DNA of 64,000 bases. It comes from Allantophomopsis cytisporea. Taxonomy: Eukaryota; Ascomycota; Leotiomycetes; Phacidiales; Phacidiaceae. Under the pieces are notes generated by a model. That model was not told the origin of the DNA and did no database searches. It was given only the letters and a program-made list of their open reading frames with translations. This document shows positions 1 to 10,017 of the stretch, piece after piece (the stretch's first letter is position 1; the number at the start of each line of letters is the position of its first letter). The DNA is taken from contig CP103038.1 of assembly GCA_024752435.1 (NCBI GenBank), forward strand, positions 86,019 to 150,018, written 5' to 3'. Position numbers and translations under genes: made by a program.

Positions 1-1
1 A

Positions 2-193
2 GCAAATATAAGATATAACGTCCCAATATCTTTAGCATTTGAAGATAATAATCATCTTTCAGTTCATAAAGATATGGATGATTTTATCGTATTTAGATTA
101 TGCCTATGGCTAGGATCACACCTATTTAATAAAATCGGTTGGGAATGGGTAGATGACATTAAAAATTTATATTATACTGTGCTTTCTATTTAG
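2..193 (+). CDS. C-terminal part of an unknown plus-strand ORF
   Basis: Sixty-three codons are open from the window edge to a TAG stop at 191-193. This is the only convincing plus-strand reading frame in a window where all other genes are on the minus strand. Composition looks protein-like (motifs such as WLGSHLFNKIGWEWVDD), with mixed hydrophobic and acidic residues. I do not recognise the family. The last codons (TVLSI) lie inside the hairpin repeat shared with 19.75 kb, so the stop may have come from that repeat. The opposite orientation would fit plasmid-derived or captured sequence, but that is inference. Confidence 0.4.
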   Translation, partial: ANIRYNVPISLAFEDNNHLSVHKDMDDFIVFRLCLWLGSHLFNKIGWEWVDDIKNLYYTVLSI

Positions 194-292
194 TACACTT
201 TACTAATAGCACAGGTTTGTATATTATTAATATATAAAAACTTAAATGACAGAAAAAACTATCATTTAAGGACTAAACAGACTAACTACTTA
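177..292. repeat. Dispersed two-hairpin repeat, copy 1 (second copy at 19.75 kb)
   Basis: About 115 bp are nearly identical to 19753-19868. The unit holds two inverted repeats: CTGTGCT pairing with AGCACAG at 177-215, and CTTAAATGA pairing with TCATTTAAG at 241-270. The first hairpin overlaps the stop of the plus-strand ORF. It may be an RNA-processing or terminator-like hairpin, or a small mobile hairpin. Confidence 0.7.
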
Positions 293-377
293 GATTAACA
301 GTTTAAAAGTTATTTTATTATTTTACCCATTTTTATAAAAAAAAAATGGGCAAAATAATTAACATTTAACTATATAC

Positions 378-457
378 CGGAAAAGAGATGACTCGAACAT
401 CCAAGTGTATAACACAATATTTAGCAAATACCTCGCCCTACCAATGGCAACTTTTCC
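378..457 (-). tRNA. trnS: tRNA-Ser(GCU)
   Basis: On the minus strand a 7-bp acceptor (GGAAAAG/CTTTTCC), a D arm, an anticodon loop TTGCTAA (anticodon GCT), a class II variable arm and a T arm can be folded; the discriminator is G. A second copy is at 58062-58141. Confidence 0.9.
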
Positions 458-588
458 TATATCCCCTTTAATTGCCTCTTCTATCTTTGCTTTTATCTAA
501 GCAGAGTTAGAAGACGAGTACTTTCTAACTTTGCTTATAATATTAAAAAAAAAGTAGGGGGATTTATCAAACTAAATAAATTAGTTAG

Positions 589-661
589 CGGGTCAGGCCG
601 GCTACGATCCGGCATCTACTTTCGTGACAAGAAAGTCCTTTACCAATTAAGTTACTAACCC
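589..661 (-). tRNA. trnD: tRNA-Asp(GUC)
   Basis: Acceptor GGGTTAG/CTGACCC, anticodon stem CTTTC/GAAAG with loop TTGTCAC (anticodon GTC), and T stem GCCGG/CCGGC. A duplicate is at 58279-58351. Confidence 0.9.
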
Positions 662-685
662 TTAATATAGATATCTATATAGCAT

Positions 686-756
686 TACGGGCAGTCGAAT
701 TCGAATCGACAAACTTTATTTGGAAGACAAATGGTTTACCATTAACCTATGCCCGT
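686..756 (-). tRNA. trnG: tRNA-Gly(UCC), copy 1 of 3
   Basis: A perfect 7-bp acceptor (ACGGGCA/TGCCCGT), D stem GGTT/AACC, loop CTTCCAA with anticodon TCC, and T stem GTCGA/TCGAC. Two further copies with the same sequence are at 1196-1266 and 58376-58446. Confidence 0.92.
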
Positions 757-815
757 TCATTTAATTTAAAGGACCTGCATTGCAAGCCCAATGCTATAAA
801 CTATATCCATAAAAT
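757..815. repeat. Sequence downstream of trnG repeated at 1267-1325
   Basis: The stretch after the trnG copy here recurs after the second trnG copy at 1267-1325 with few changes, so the duplicated unit there is trnG plus about 60 bp. It contains a GCATT/AATGC hairpin. I could not fold it into a proper tRNA; it may be a tRNA relic. Confidence 0.7.
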
Positions 816-917
816 AACCGTTAATATTTTATTAAATATACATCATACTAATATTTAACCGGCCTATCAGATTGAGTCATTCCCATATATAAATATAAGA
901 CCAAATTAAAAAAAAGA

Positions 918-988
918 ATTCCCATCCGAGACTTGAACTTGGATCCAGATATTAGAAGTATCTTGCTCTGCCATTAAGCTAATGAGAG
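918..988 (-). tRNA. trnR: tRNA-Arg(UCU)
   Basis: Anticodon stem AGATA/TATCT with loop CTTCTAA (anticodon TCT), D stem GCT/AGC, T stem CCAAG/CTCGG with one mismatch, and a 6-of-7-bp acceptor. A clear paralogue with an altered loop is at 22478-22550. Confidence 0.8.
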
Positions 989-1195
989 TTATTTTTTTTT
1001 TTTGAGAAAACCCTTCTCAAAAAAAAAATAAATATATTATAAATAAGCAACTGAAATAAAATATTAAAACCTAAAATAGGAGTTTTTATACCCATAGGTA
1101 TAAAAACTAAGATGTAGTGTATATATAAGAAAGGGTAAAATAGAAAAAAAAACACAATACCTAGTTTTCATTAAAGTAATAGATATATATAACAT

Positions 1196-1266
1196 TACGG
1201 GCAGTCGAATTCGAATCGACAAACTTTATTTGGAAGACAAATGGTTTACCATTAACCTATGCCCGT
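1196..1266 (-). tRNA. trnG: tRNA-Gly(UCC), copy 2 of 3
   Basis: Same sequence and fold as 686-756, followed by the same repeated flank. Local duplication of trnG within 510 bp. Confidence 0.9.
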
Positions 1267-1579
1267 TCATTTAATTTAAAGGACCTGCATTGCAAGCCCA
1301 ATGCTATAAACTATGTCTATAAAGTCACAGTATATCTTTTATCTAAAAGATAGATATGTATACCATACTACTAATAAATATTATTATTTATATATATATT
1401 ATTATGCTTAACTTCCTTAGGTGTAAAATAGGGGAACTTTGTCTGAATAGCTGAAAAGAAGCTTCACATAAAAAGCCAAAAGAATCTGTGAAGGTGTTGC
1501 AAAAAAAGGTTGATTTTATAATAAAATCAATATGGGAGAAGAAAAAAAAATAAAAAGGTCTATAAGTAAGATCTGTAAG

Positions 1580-1654
1580 GAGAAATATGGAGGAATCGAA
1601 CCCCCAAATTTTCGATCTGCAATCAAAATGTAGAACCATCTACTGCATATCTCT
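1580..1654 (-). tRNA. trnC: tRNA-Cys(GCA)
   Basis: Acceptor AGAGATA/TATTTCT, D stem GTAG/CTAC, anticodon stem TTTGA/TCGAA with loop TTGCAGA (anticodon GCA), and T stem GGGGG/CCTCC. Confidence 0.85.
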
Positions 1655-1834
1655 TATGTATCTAGATTATAACCCTTTATAACCTAAATACATAACCCTA
1701 ATAAATATAAAAAGAAGCCATAAAGCATCTTTAACTATTAAAAACAAAGCACCCTACGAGTACAAAGCAGGGAGTAAATAAAAGATATAATTTTATTTGT
1801 TATATAAAGTAAGCATGAAAAAAAAAAATTCTCA

Positions 1835-2380
1835 TTACTTTTTTTCTAATAAAGCTATAATTTTATTTTGTATTATTATTAGATTTTCAGCATTTTTATT
1901 AGTTAATTTAATAAGATCTAAGTCAATATTTGCAGAATAATTTCTTACTGCATATTTAATTTGGGCTTCTCTCCACTCAATTCAAATATCTTCAGGAACC
2001 TTATCATATAAACCCTTAATTTTTGCCCAGTGCTCTAAATTTTCTATAGCTACTGGAATATAACGATCTAGATATTTAATCTGTCCCTCTAATTTATTAT
2101 TATCCGCTCAAAAGTAATCATATATACGCAAAAAAAAAAAATAAATAACACGAGTAAAAACGAAACCAATAATAAAAGGAAGTAAAGTAATTACTAGCTT
2201 ATTATCTACAAGAAAATATTTACACAATAAATTTTCCAGAGCTGATCTAAGGGGTGGAATAAATAAATAAAAATTTAAAGATAAAATAAAAAAAATTCAG
2301 AACTTAGGATTTTTAAACTTGAAAACGAGTTTGTCTACAAAGTTAGTTATATATTTCATAAATTTAGTTTTATAATTCAT
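1835..2380 (-). CDS. Hypothetical membrane protein, 181 aa
   Basis: The minus strand is open from ATG at 2380 to TAA at 1835 when three TGA codons are read as Trp. The protein has two hydrophobic stretches, roughly residues 28-42 and 63-84, then a charged C-terminal half rich in Lys, Asp, Glu and Asn that could be helical. It starts close to the end of the 2389-2730 ORF and lies downstream of cob. I do not recognise the family. A 12-T run inside the gene makes it sensitive to sequencing error. Several in-frame TGAs with an intact frame suggest a mitochondrial gene rather than chance, but function is unknown. Confidence 0.5.
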
Positions 2381-2388
2381 TAGCTTAA

Positions 2389-2730
2389 TTACCTTAAACC
2401 AGGATATCTAGACTCTAAAGCACGAATTTCACCATCTAAACTTCTCAATGTTCTACGACAATCATGTTGTACATCAACCAAAATACTATTCACATTGGAC
2501 TCACTGAGCGTCACATGTGCAAATCTATTATTGTTTAGGATTAATTGATTAGCCAATGCCATTTTTTGGGCAGGAGTATAACTATGCAAAGCATGATTAA
2601 TAGTTAAAGTAGTTTGAGTAACATTATTTTTGTGCATTTGTAAATCAAGACGAAGTCCGAAAGCTTCCATTGGAGTTTCCACAGGTTCTGGGTTATCTCC
2701 ATCATCCGCGCATAATCTAGCAGAAGTCAT
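2389..2730 (-). CDS. Hypothetical protein, 113 aa, directly downstream of cob
   Basis: The frame starts at an ATG at 2730, 46 bp after the cob stop, and is open further upstream in the same frame almost to the cob end. The product is hydrophilic with no membrane segment and has a more balanced composition (many Ala, Arg, Asp, Thr) than its AT-biased neighbours, which could mean foreign origin. Residues near the start (ADDGDNPEPVE) are acidic; the end is Arg-rich. No family is recognised. It sits between cob and the 1835-2380 ORF and might be co-transcribed with cob. Confidence 0.45.
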   Translation of the reverse strand: MTSARLCADDGDNPEPVETPMEAFGLRLDLQMHKNNVTQTTLTINHALHSYTPAQKMALANQLILNNNRFAHVTLSESNVNSILVDVQHDCRRTLRSLDGEIRALESRYPGLR

Positions 2731-2776
2731 AAAATTACGACGTTGCCCGTTTAGAGTACTTTTTAAAGGTAAATAT

Positions 2777-5700
2777 CTAGACTCTCCTACCTCTAACTAT
2801 ATCTGAATTATGACTAGCCAATTCTGTTAAACTATTTTCAAGTAAACTAACAACTGGCACGATAATAAAGAAATGTGCAAAGTAAAGAACTGTACTAACT
2901 TGTCCTAATTCAATGTAAGGACTTTCAACGTGTTTTGCTCCTAATTGCATTAATATTAAAAAGTTAGCTATAAATACATAGAAAGCTATTTTACTTAAAG
3001 GTCTGAATTGTAAACCTCTACTTCTACTTAAATCAGTAAATGGCATTGCTAATAATGCTAAGATAGCACTAAGCATAGCAATAACACCTAATAATTTGTT
3101 AGGTATAGATCTTAATATAGCGTAGAATGGTAAAAGATATCACTCCGGAACTATCGCAGGAGGAGTTTGCATTGGGTTAGCCATAACATAGTTATCACTA
3201 TCTCCTAAAACGTTAGGCATGAAGAATACAAATACACTTAATATTACTATAAATAAGAATATAGTTATTAAGTCTTTGAAAAGGAAGTAAGGAGCCATAG
3301 GTAATCTATCATAGTTACCTGAAACACCTAAAGGGTTACCTGACCCTGCACTATCGTGAAGTGCAATTAAGTGCATTAAAGCTAAAGCAGCTAATACGAA
3401 AGGTAAAACAAAATGTAAAGCAAAGAATCTGTTTAAAGTAGCATTGTTAACAGAACATTTGTGTTGGTAGTCACCATATTTAATTTATGTTAAATACTCT
3501 CACTACACTCAATAAATTTCTTTATTGATCGGACTATATCATGATCTCACGTTTATTTAGTAAATTGAAGGTATTTTTATTTTTTCAGAATATCTAGGTA
3601 TTGTACGTAATTGTTTTATTCATAATAAATATTGCAATCTCTTATTACCCTTTAATTTTACAGGAGCATTGTGTAAAAATTTAATAACATTTTCTACTGA
3701 TCTTACACTTCCAACTTTTAATTTAGAACAATTAGTTTTGTCTAAATATATAGCAGTGGTAAATGATAGATATTTACGAATAGCTGAGATTAAAATATCC
3801 CCATCCTTTTGGGCAATATCAAAACTAGCTATTAAATAATCACCGTCTTTTTTTAATTTATATACACTAAAACAACCTTCAGCTTCTATAAACCCTACTA
3901 ATCAAGCTGGAAAATAAGACTTATCCATAATAGATTCTATAGAATTTAAAGGCTCACTACTCCTAGTATATTCTGGTAAATCTTGAGAATAAATAATACC
4001 TGAAAGCAGAGCACTTTTAAATCTTAAGTAATCATATTGTTTGTTAGAAAACATAGGATATTTATCAAATATAGGTATTATAAAGTTTTTCAAATGGTTT
4101 TTATCTCTAATTCTTAGTGTTACCATTTCTATTTCATTTCTTTTTCTGAAACTTACAACACCTATACCTAATAAAGCTTTTATTTTATAAATTAATTGCA
4201 CGTCTTTAATAGATAATTCAATACCTAGTTCGTATGTTAGATATTTACCTTTTTTTGTTATAGTAAAATACCCATCACCTTCGTATAATCCAACTAAATA
4301 AGCGTATGTGAGATCTTCTGCATGTAGTCTCTGAGAGGCTTCTGAAGTATGAATACTTCTAACCCCTGCTGATTGTCTCCATGTCATTGCAATTTTCACG
4401 TAAATAATTGATATAGATATCAAGAATAAATCGTATGCAAATCCTAAATTGGGAGATTTTCCAGCATTAAGCAGAATTTTTAACACTACGTCGCCGCAGT
4501 GTGGTTCATCTGTATATAAACCACCTCAAAGGAACTCAACTATATCTTGCCCAATTCATGGTATAGCACTCATTAAGTTAGTAATAACTGTGGCACCTCA
4601 TAATGACATTTGCCCGTAAGGTAAAACATACAAATATACTTAATATAAATGAAAAGGCATTTATAATAAGCTAGAATAACTTTGAATTCGTGTATTCTAT
4701 TAGTTATAAAATATAACTAAATTTTCCGACTGTGCATTAAGCATCATTTCAGACACCCATTAGTGACCCAGTCTGTCGCGATTATATGGATAACCGACGA
4801 TCTCTAACCTTTAATCCTATATTCTTTATTTAGCTTAACCTTATTCTAGATAAAGTAGGATTAAAAATTCTTTGATCGTTTTCACTAATATTGCCAAAGA
4901 AACCCCAAGATTTCTTCAATACCCCCGTCGGGCTATTCCACTTTATTTTTATTTTTCTCCAAAGATTGCATAAAAATTTATACTCGTGGGACTATAACTT
5001 AAATTCACATACAACATATTTAACCATAAACGTTTCTTAAACATCTTGGCTTACTACCAAATATTTAACTATTCAACGTCTCTTTAACAATTTTTTTTCA
5101 CTTTTTAAAGCTCTTCTAATGGTTTTTTCATCACAATTTAAAGACTTAGCTCCTTCTACTATGCTAGGAAACTCACCATAGACTGTATCATCTAAATTAT
5201 AAACTATTATAGCCTTAGATGACTTTCTCATGCTTTCTAAAGCTTCTTTAGAATAAATAGGTTTTTCTCTGCTTAAAGCTTTTTCTCTCATACGAGTTAG
5301 GGTTTCTTCTGATAATTTTTTACCTTTATTTAAGTTACCTATTTGTAAACGACGTTCCATACTATAATTAGCTTTCATATTTATTCTAGTCATTTCAGTA
5401 TGTTTATAACCAAAACTTGAACCAGCTTCAGTTAATATGTTATAATTAGGTAACAAAGATTTTAAGTAAAAATCTTCTAAATCTAATAATCTTTTATTAT
5501 TTTCTTTAGTAACTACTTCAGGGAATAATTCTAATACTATAAAAGCAAATTCAGATATTTTATATTTTCTTACCGCAGCCTTAACAATTTTACTACCGTT
5601 AAAATTAAATAAATGATTAGAAAATCTAGCATAGAATTTATTTGTAGAAGCTGATCCCACGTAATAATCCAAAGTAACTTTATTTAAGATTAAGTAGACA

Positions 5701-8700
5701 CCACTAAGATCTCTAGTCTCTTCTAATACTTTTTGTTTCGTATACTTTCCCCCTAGATTTTCATAGATAAAAACAGGGTTCAAATTTTTTTCCTTTAAAA
5801 ATTCTTTTAACACTTCTGAATTTTCGGTTGCTAACCACCCCCTGCTTATGGCGGAGCCAGAGCTAAGCGAAGACAGAGTAAGAGGTAAAATTGCAGATGG
5901 TCCAGCTAGAGTAGAAGCATGTCTTATACCACTTCTAATACTAAGCTTGTCAAATCTATTAATGGGGAAAAATAAGCCATCGTTCGTTTTATGCTTAACT
6001 ATAATATGGTTATTCTTGTTATTGTTATGGTTGTTGTTGTTATGGTTGAATTTAAATCATTTTGGGCTATGTAACAAACCCAGGAAAGCTGTAACGATCA
6101 TTAATATGAATATAACTACACCTAAAGTTCAAACTAATGTTCTTGGAGCTCTGTATGATCCATAGTATAAACCTCTTCCTATGTGTAAGTAAACTATAAA
6201 GAAGAAGGCTGAGGCTGTGTTACTGTGTAAGTAACGTATTAATCAACCATTGTTAACATCACGCATAATCAACGGGTCAAAATTATCTACTACGGTCTAA
6301 ACCTTAGACGTACTATCTATAGGTTTAGATGAAAAAATATATTTATTTTTATACAATCTATCTGTATCTATGTAACGATTACATGTATTACTACTAGGTT
6401 TAGAAGAGTACCGTATTTATTTTTATATTATCTATTTGTATCAGTGTAACGATTATATGTATTACTACTAGGCTTTAACCCTCATATGTATAAATGTAAG
6501 GATTTTAGGTAACTTTTAATGTAATTATATAACGACCTAGGTAAGGTTTTTTACTTTTAATATACCTTGCTATAGTTCTGTCGTTGGAATTAAGCTCTCT
6601 TGATGCTGATCTGATAGACACATACTCTACGCTTATACCCGTTTCTGTATCAAAAACTTCAACAGATAATGAACGTTTCTCATTTATTTTTGAAATATGT
6701 TCTCTAATCTTAGTCAGATGTTCTAAACTTAAGTCTCTGGGTCCTCTCATTTTAGCTTTAATTTCATCACTGTGAGTATAACCTAAAGGTGAACCGGCTA
6801 CAGTTAAAATATTGTAATTTGGTTTTAATAGATCCATATAATATTGTTCTCTAGCCAAAACATCACTTTTAGCACAATACTCTAAAATCTCAAAACTAAA
6901 ACTACCATAACCATATTTAACCAAAGCTTTACATATTAAACTATGTTTTGCTTGAACAGTTATGTGAGCTAAGCTATAGTACCTGTATAGACGTTTAGTT
7001 AAATCAATGCTACTTCCAACATAGCTTTTACCTGATATATTGTTTATTCAACGATATACACCGGATTTACCTTTTATTTCTTTAACAATTTCTAGCTTTT
7101 GTAAGTCAGCATTAGAATAAGCTACGACAGGAACAATTAATAAGGTTTGATCTAAAGATAAAAACGAAGCCCGATAGGCTTCGAAGATATCTAAGTATCC
7201 ATACATATTATCTCGCATGATCTATTTATATGTATGTTTGGTCGTTAACATTATCAGTTTATTATTGCTCCTATATGTGCCGCACTATAAGAAGCAAAAG
7301 GAGAACCTTTAACCATATTATTATTTTCATAAATATAAACAACAATCGGGTTTAAAGATCTATTAGCTATGCTTAATTTACGTACATTATCCATATGGGC
7401 TATATTAGCTTTAACATCAAATGGAGGATCTTTGGCTAATATTGCTTCAGATCTCTCAAATATCTCTTTAAGAATTTCATCTGTGTTTCTAGTAGATGTA
7501 GATGTACTGTATCTTTTATTAATAGTGTCTGAAATGTCCAAAAATAATTTTTTACCTTCGGGTAAAAAATAATAGCCATGTATTCTTAATAACAAAGCTA
7601 TTCTTCATAATTTAAAATCTATTGCTTTACGTGTATACATATTAGACGACTCTAAATATGGTAAAACATAGTAATATAGACTATCTACACTATTAACTAC
7701 TAAAGATACTACACCCGTTTTTACATTAACCGTACTTACTACATTCAAAGGTAGTATTTTACTATTAGGTAAAACACTAGGTAATTCTATTAATAAGGTT
7801 GTTATGGCATTTAAACTTTCTTGACTGGTATTTTTTTGAGCTACTTGAAAATACAAAGCAGATCCTGTTTTAATACCAAAAGTACCTTCACCTTCTAAAA
7901 ATCCTATGAATCAGTTGGGGTTTATTATAATTTGAGATTTGCTAGTTTGATATGTAAATATTTCTCTATTAGAATTCATACCATTTTTAAGTGATATAAT
8001 TCTTTCCATTTCAGCGTCCGATAGATTTTTATTTATGTAATCTTTAATAAGGACAGCCTCATTAAAGTCTTCAAAATCTAATCTTTTACTAGTATGTAAA
8101 GGATAACTTTTAAATAGAGGACATATTACATTTCTTATGTCATCATATTTTTCTACAATAAAAGAACAACGATCTCGATTAATTTCTACTGTAACTCTAC
8201 CTATATTTAACTTAGATTTGATAATATTAAGAGCCTCGATTGAGATGTTAGTAGTAGTAGTAGTTGTAGTAGTAGTACATGTAATCTTTAAAATGGGATT
8301 TTCTCTATCCTGCATTGTACTTATGCATTTATACCAATATTTCTTTACTTATCACTGATTAAGGTTAGATTTTAGACCCTTAATCGTATTTAGCCCTTCA
8401 CTTGTTAAATGAGCTTTGGAATTAACTAACATCAATATTTCCTTTCAAATTAAATAATTCGTATGTTTATTTCCACACAATAGGTATGTATCAAATTGAG
8501 GGTTAATTATTTCATTAAGACTTTTAATATCAGCAACAATAAACTGTACTGCATTATTTTTAGCATAGTGTGAAATTTTACCTATACCACCAAAGTACTC
8601 TTGTATTTTTACAATTAAAGGTAAATCACGCTTATTTAAACCAATGCTGTATAATATTCTTACCTGACCGGTCTTAGATGAAATAGAAACATGAAAAGAA

Positions 8701-10017
8701 CCATCTCCTTCCGTAAACCCACTAATTCAATTAGCATTAAGTGGATTCGAATCCACCATAAATGCAGGTCTTTCCATAGGAATAACATCCTTAAATTCTA
8801 ATTTTAGATCTTCAGAAAGACCCAAATTAAGGGCAGATTTAAGGCCAACTATTTTATTTAATCCTAATATATTTAAGTGTTCTTTGTTAGCCAACATCTC
8901 TGCACACTGATTTCACAATTGAAAATCAATACTTTTACCACTTTGTAAAGGGTATTGCTTAAAGTGCGGGATGATTACATTTATTATATCATCAATTCTT
9001 GATACAGTAAAACTAGCAGTTTTTCCTCCACTACTTACATGTATTCTACCTACACCTAAAAAGTTTTTAATTTTGTATAATAAAGGTAAATCCTTAGCGT
9101 GTAAATTTAAACTAAAGTCTGCAGACACTCCTCAGCCGGTAGACCCACTTTGTTTTCTAACTGTGATCTTAAAACACCCTTCGGCATCGGCAAATCCTGT
9201 AAACCAATGTGGATCTAAACCCGTGTTTAGTGTTGAATATTGACGGTTAGTACTTACTAAGTCTGGGTGTAATTTGGATCTAAATTTTAGGGGCTGCGCC
9301 GCAGCCACAAAACTACGATCTATAGTAATAAGAAAATTACCTTCTGCATCAGTAAACCCTGAAAATCAAAATAAGAAATCATCTTTTTCCCCTGTGAACT
9401 TGGGGTATGAGACATTTGCTGATCTGAAGCCATCTATATTGGATAGTTCAGGCTTTTTATTGGAAATAGAGAAGTTTCTGCAAAGCGATCCCATTTTATT
9501 TTTACTACCTGATACGCAAATAGATAATAATAAACTTATACCTATTAATAGGTATAGATAATTGACCATTTATCCATGATTTTTCAATCACAGTTGGACT
9601 ATATCATCATACCTAGTTTATATCTAGAATGCCAAGCGTGTAGTCTCTGAGGATCCTGTTAAGGCATAGGCAAAGACTGAGCTAAAACCTTATGCCTGCT
9701 GGTTTCCTGCTGATTGTCCGATATATTATCCAAGGTACTGCCGTACATTGATATTTCTCGGGTTTTCCAGCATATAGCTCGGTTTAAAGAACACATCATG
9801 CGGATTTTTTTTAAATATGCTCTACAGAGTTAAAGGCTTCTGCTACACTAGGATTATAATGCATTGCCAATGTTACACCAGTAACAATTTGTATTATTAG
9901 ACAAACAGCTAATAAAGATCCAAAATTTCATAAATAACTTATGTTACTTGGTTGTGGAGAATCGATTACATAGGAATTAACCAATTTTAATAAAGGATGA
10001 CTTTTAAAAATACGCAT
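2777..10017 (-). CDS. cob: Cytochrome b (4 exons)
   Basis: Cytochrome b is the membrane core of respiratory complex III and carries both b hemes. Exons on the minus strand: 9817-10017, 6078-6269, 4518-4630, 2777-3455; joined length 1185 nt, 394 aa, which is normal. It starts MRIFKSHPLLKL. The heme-ligand helices are visible in exon 2 (RYLHSN) and exon 4 (LNRFFALHF and ALMHLIALH), and the Qo-site region WGATVITNL in exon 3. Each intron ends in G just before the 3' exon, and phases close exactly. The C-terminus (SDIVRGRRV) is slightly unusual. Introns interrupt after residue 67, after AFLG and within the Phe codon following WGG. Trp is often TGA. Confidence 0.95.
3456..4517 (-). mobile_element. 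Group I intron cob-i3
   Basis: It lies between cob exons 3 and 4 and splits the Phe codon after WGG. The S-like element GATATAGTCC is on the minus strand near 3545 and the last intron base is G. Most of it is taken up by a LAGLIDADG gene that continues the upstream exon in frame. Confidence 0.8.
3557..4517 (-). CDS. LAGLIDADG homing endonuclease/maturase in cob-i3
   Basis: This frame continues cob exon 3 without a stop, so it is probably made as a Cob fusion and then processed. After the exon comes a typical start (LYTDEPHCGDVVLKILLNAG), then a hydrophobic stretch (AYDLFLISISIIYVKIAM), a possible cleavage motif RSIHTS, and two LAGLIDADG helices: AYLVGLYEGDGYF and LVGFIEAEGCF, the second right after an in-frame TGA (Trp). 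Both catalytic acidic positions are kept (D and E). The layout matches active double-motif enzymes that cut intronless cob and may also help splicing. It ends at TAA 3557. Confidence 0.9.
4631..6077 (-). mobile_element. Group I intron cob-i2
   Basis: Between cob exons 2 (ends AFLG) and 3 (starts YVLPYGQ). The intron ends in G at 4631. Core segments near 4735-4800 (minus-strand GACTGGGTCACTAATGGG) resemble those in cox2-i2, nad5-i2 and the cox3 upstream intron, so these belong to one subgroup. Confidence 0.8.
5037..6077 (-). CDS. GIY-YIG homing endonuclease in cob-i2
   Basis: The frame continues cob exon 2 (starts LLHSPKWFKF), runs through an Asn/His-rich linker, and reaches a GIY-YIG nuclease domain: GVYLILNKVTLDYYVGSA, followed by ARFSNH and a conserved NYNILTEAGSS segment. 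The C-terminal third has repeated basic DNA-binding modules of the NUMOD type (EETLTRMREKA) and a helix-turn-helix-like end (AKSLNCDEKTIRRAL). It ends at TAA 5037 after an in-frame TGA. Its expected role is intron mobility into cob. The exon-fused start, not the internal GTG at 5813, is the likely expression route. Confidence 0.88.
6321..6470. repeat. Imperfect 75-bp tandem repeat, two copies
   Basis: Units 6321-6395 and 6396-6470 both begin aggtttaga and end tattactact, with scattered mismatches. They lie between the GIY-YIG stop and the 3' end of cob-i1, probably in a peripheral loop. Confidence 0.75.
6505..7218 (-). CDS. GIY-YIG homing endonuclease in cob-i1
   Basis: The frame from ATG 7218 to the stop at 6505 (237 aa, one TGA as Trp) holds a complete GIY-YIG domain: GVYRWINNISGKSYVGSS, then the LTKRLYRYY arginine region, then EILEYC, REQYYMD and PNYNILTVAGS. 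The C-terminus is a NUMOD/helix-turn-helix unit (IRSASRELNSNDRTIARYI). It starts MRDNMYGYLD, so the first codons mimic cob exon 2 (IMRDV). If splicing used the G at 7222 as the intron end, the gene would be fused in frame to cob exon 1. It probably drives mobility of the downstream half of this composite intron. Confidence 0.85.
7251..8315 (-). CDS. LAGLIDADG-family ORF lacking its first motif, cob-i1
   Basis: 354 aa with TGA as Trp. The N-terminal part looks like the second half of a LAGLIDADG domain (LNIGRVTVEINR, then YPLHTSKRLDFEDF) with no helix motif before it. One intact motif follows, FIGFLEGEGTF, then a long divergent C-terminus with a NUMOD-like end (NRSLNPIVVYIYENN). It contains a poly-Thr run from an ACT/ACA repeat. 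The frame is the same as that of the 8349-9569 gene, with a single TAA between them, so it may be the separated distal half of a longer ancestral protein. Activity as a free protein is doubtful. Confidence 0.7.
8349..9569 (-). CDS. LAGLIDADG homing endonuclease with three motifs, cob-i1
   Basis: 406 aa with TGA as Trp, start ATG 9569 with an in-frame stop just upstream. A hydrophobic N-terminus precedes three LAGLIDADG-like helices: FSGFTDAEGNF, FTGFADAEGCF about 60 residues later, and ISGFTEGDGSF. Normal enzymes have one or two; the first helix here is followed by a short segment only, so it is probably a remnant of a partial duplication, and the second and third form the working pair. The segment between motifs two and three (LPLLYKIKNFLGVGRI, YPLQSGKSIDF) is typical of the family. 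It sits after the intron core, in the P9 region. Confidence 0.82.

Larger units (their letters stand above)
351..756. repeat. Duplicated tRNA cassette trnS-trnD-trnG, copy 1
   Basis: About 406 bp match 58035-58446 in the same orientation with only a couple of substitutions and a poly-G length difference (5 versus 11 G). Each copy carries intact tRNA-Ser(GCU), tRNA-Asp(GUC) and tRNA-Gly(UCC). Such long near-identical direct repeats can recombine. Confidence 0.92.
6270..9816 (-). mobile_element. Composite group I intron cob-i1 with three endonuclease ORFs
   Basis: The 5' splice site follows GAGCAT (Glu-His); an internal guide GTGTTC lies close by to form P1 with a terminal U-G pair. The catalytic core lies at about 9600-9770 (R element AGACTACACG near 9640, S element GATATAGTCC near 9605). 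At 3.5 kb it is unusually long and carries two LAGLIDADG frames plus a GIY-YIG frame. An exon-2-like ATCATGCGAGAT preceded by G at 7222 suggests two introns stacked at one site. Confidence 0.75.

Noticed and set aside
757..815. Additional tRNA after trnG
   Set aside because: Only a hairpin forms; no acceptor or T stem could be paired although the segment is duplicated.
5848..6165. Plus-strand 105-codon frame
   Set aside because: It is the antisense shadow of cob exon 2 and the cob-i2 ORF linker.
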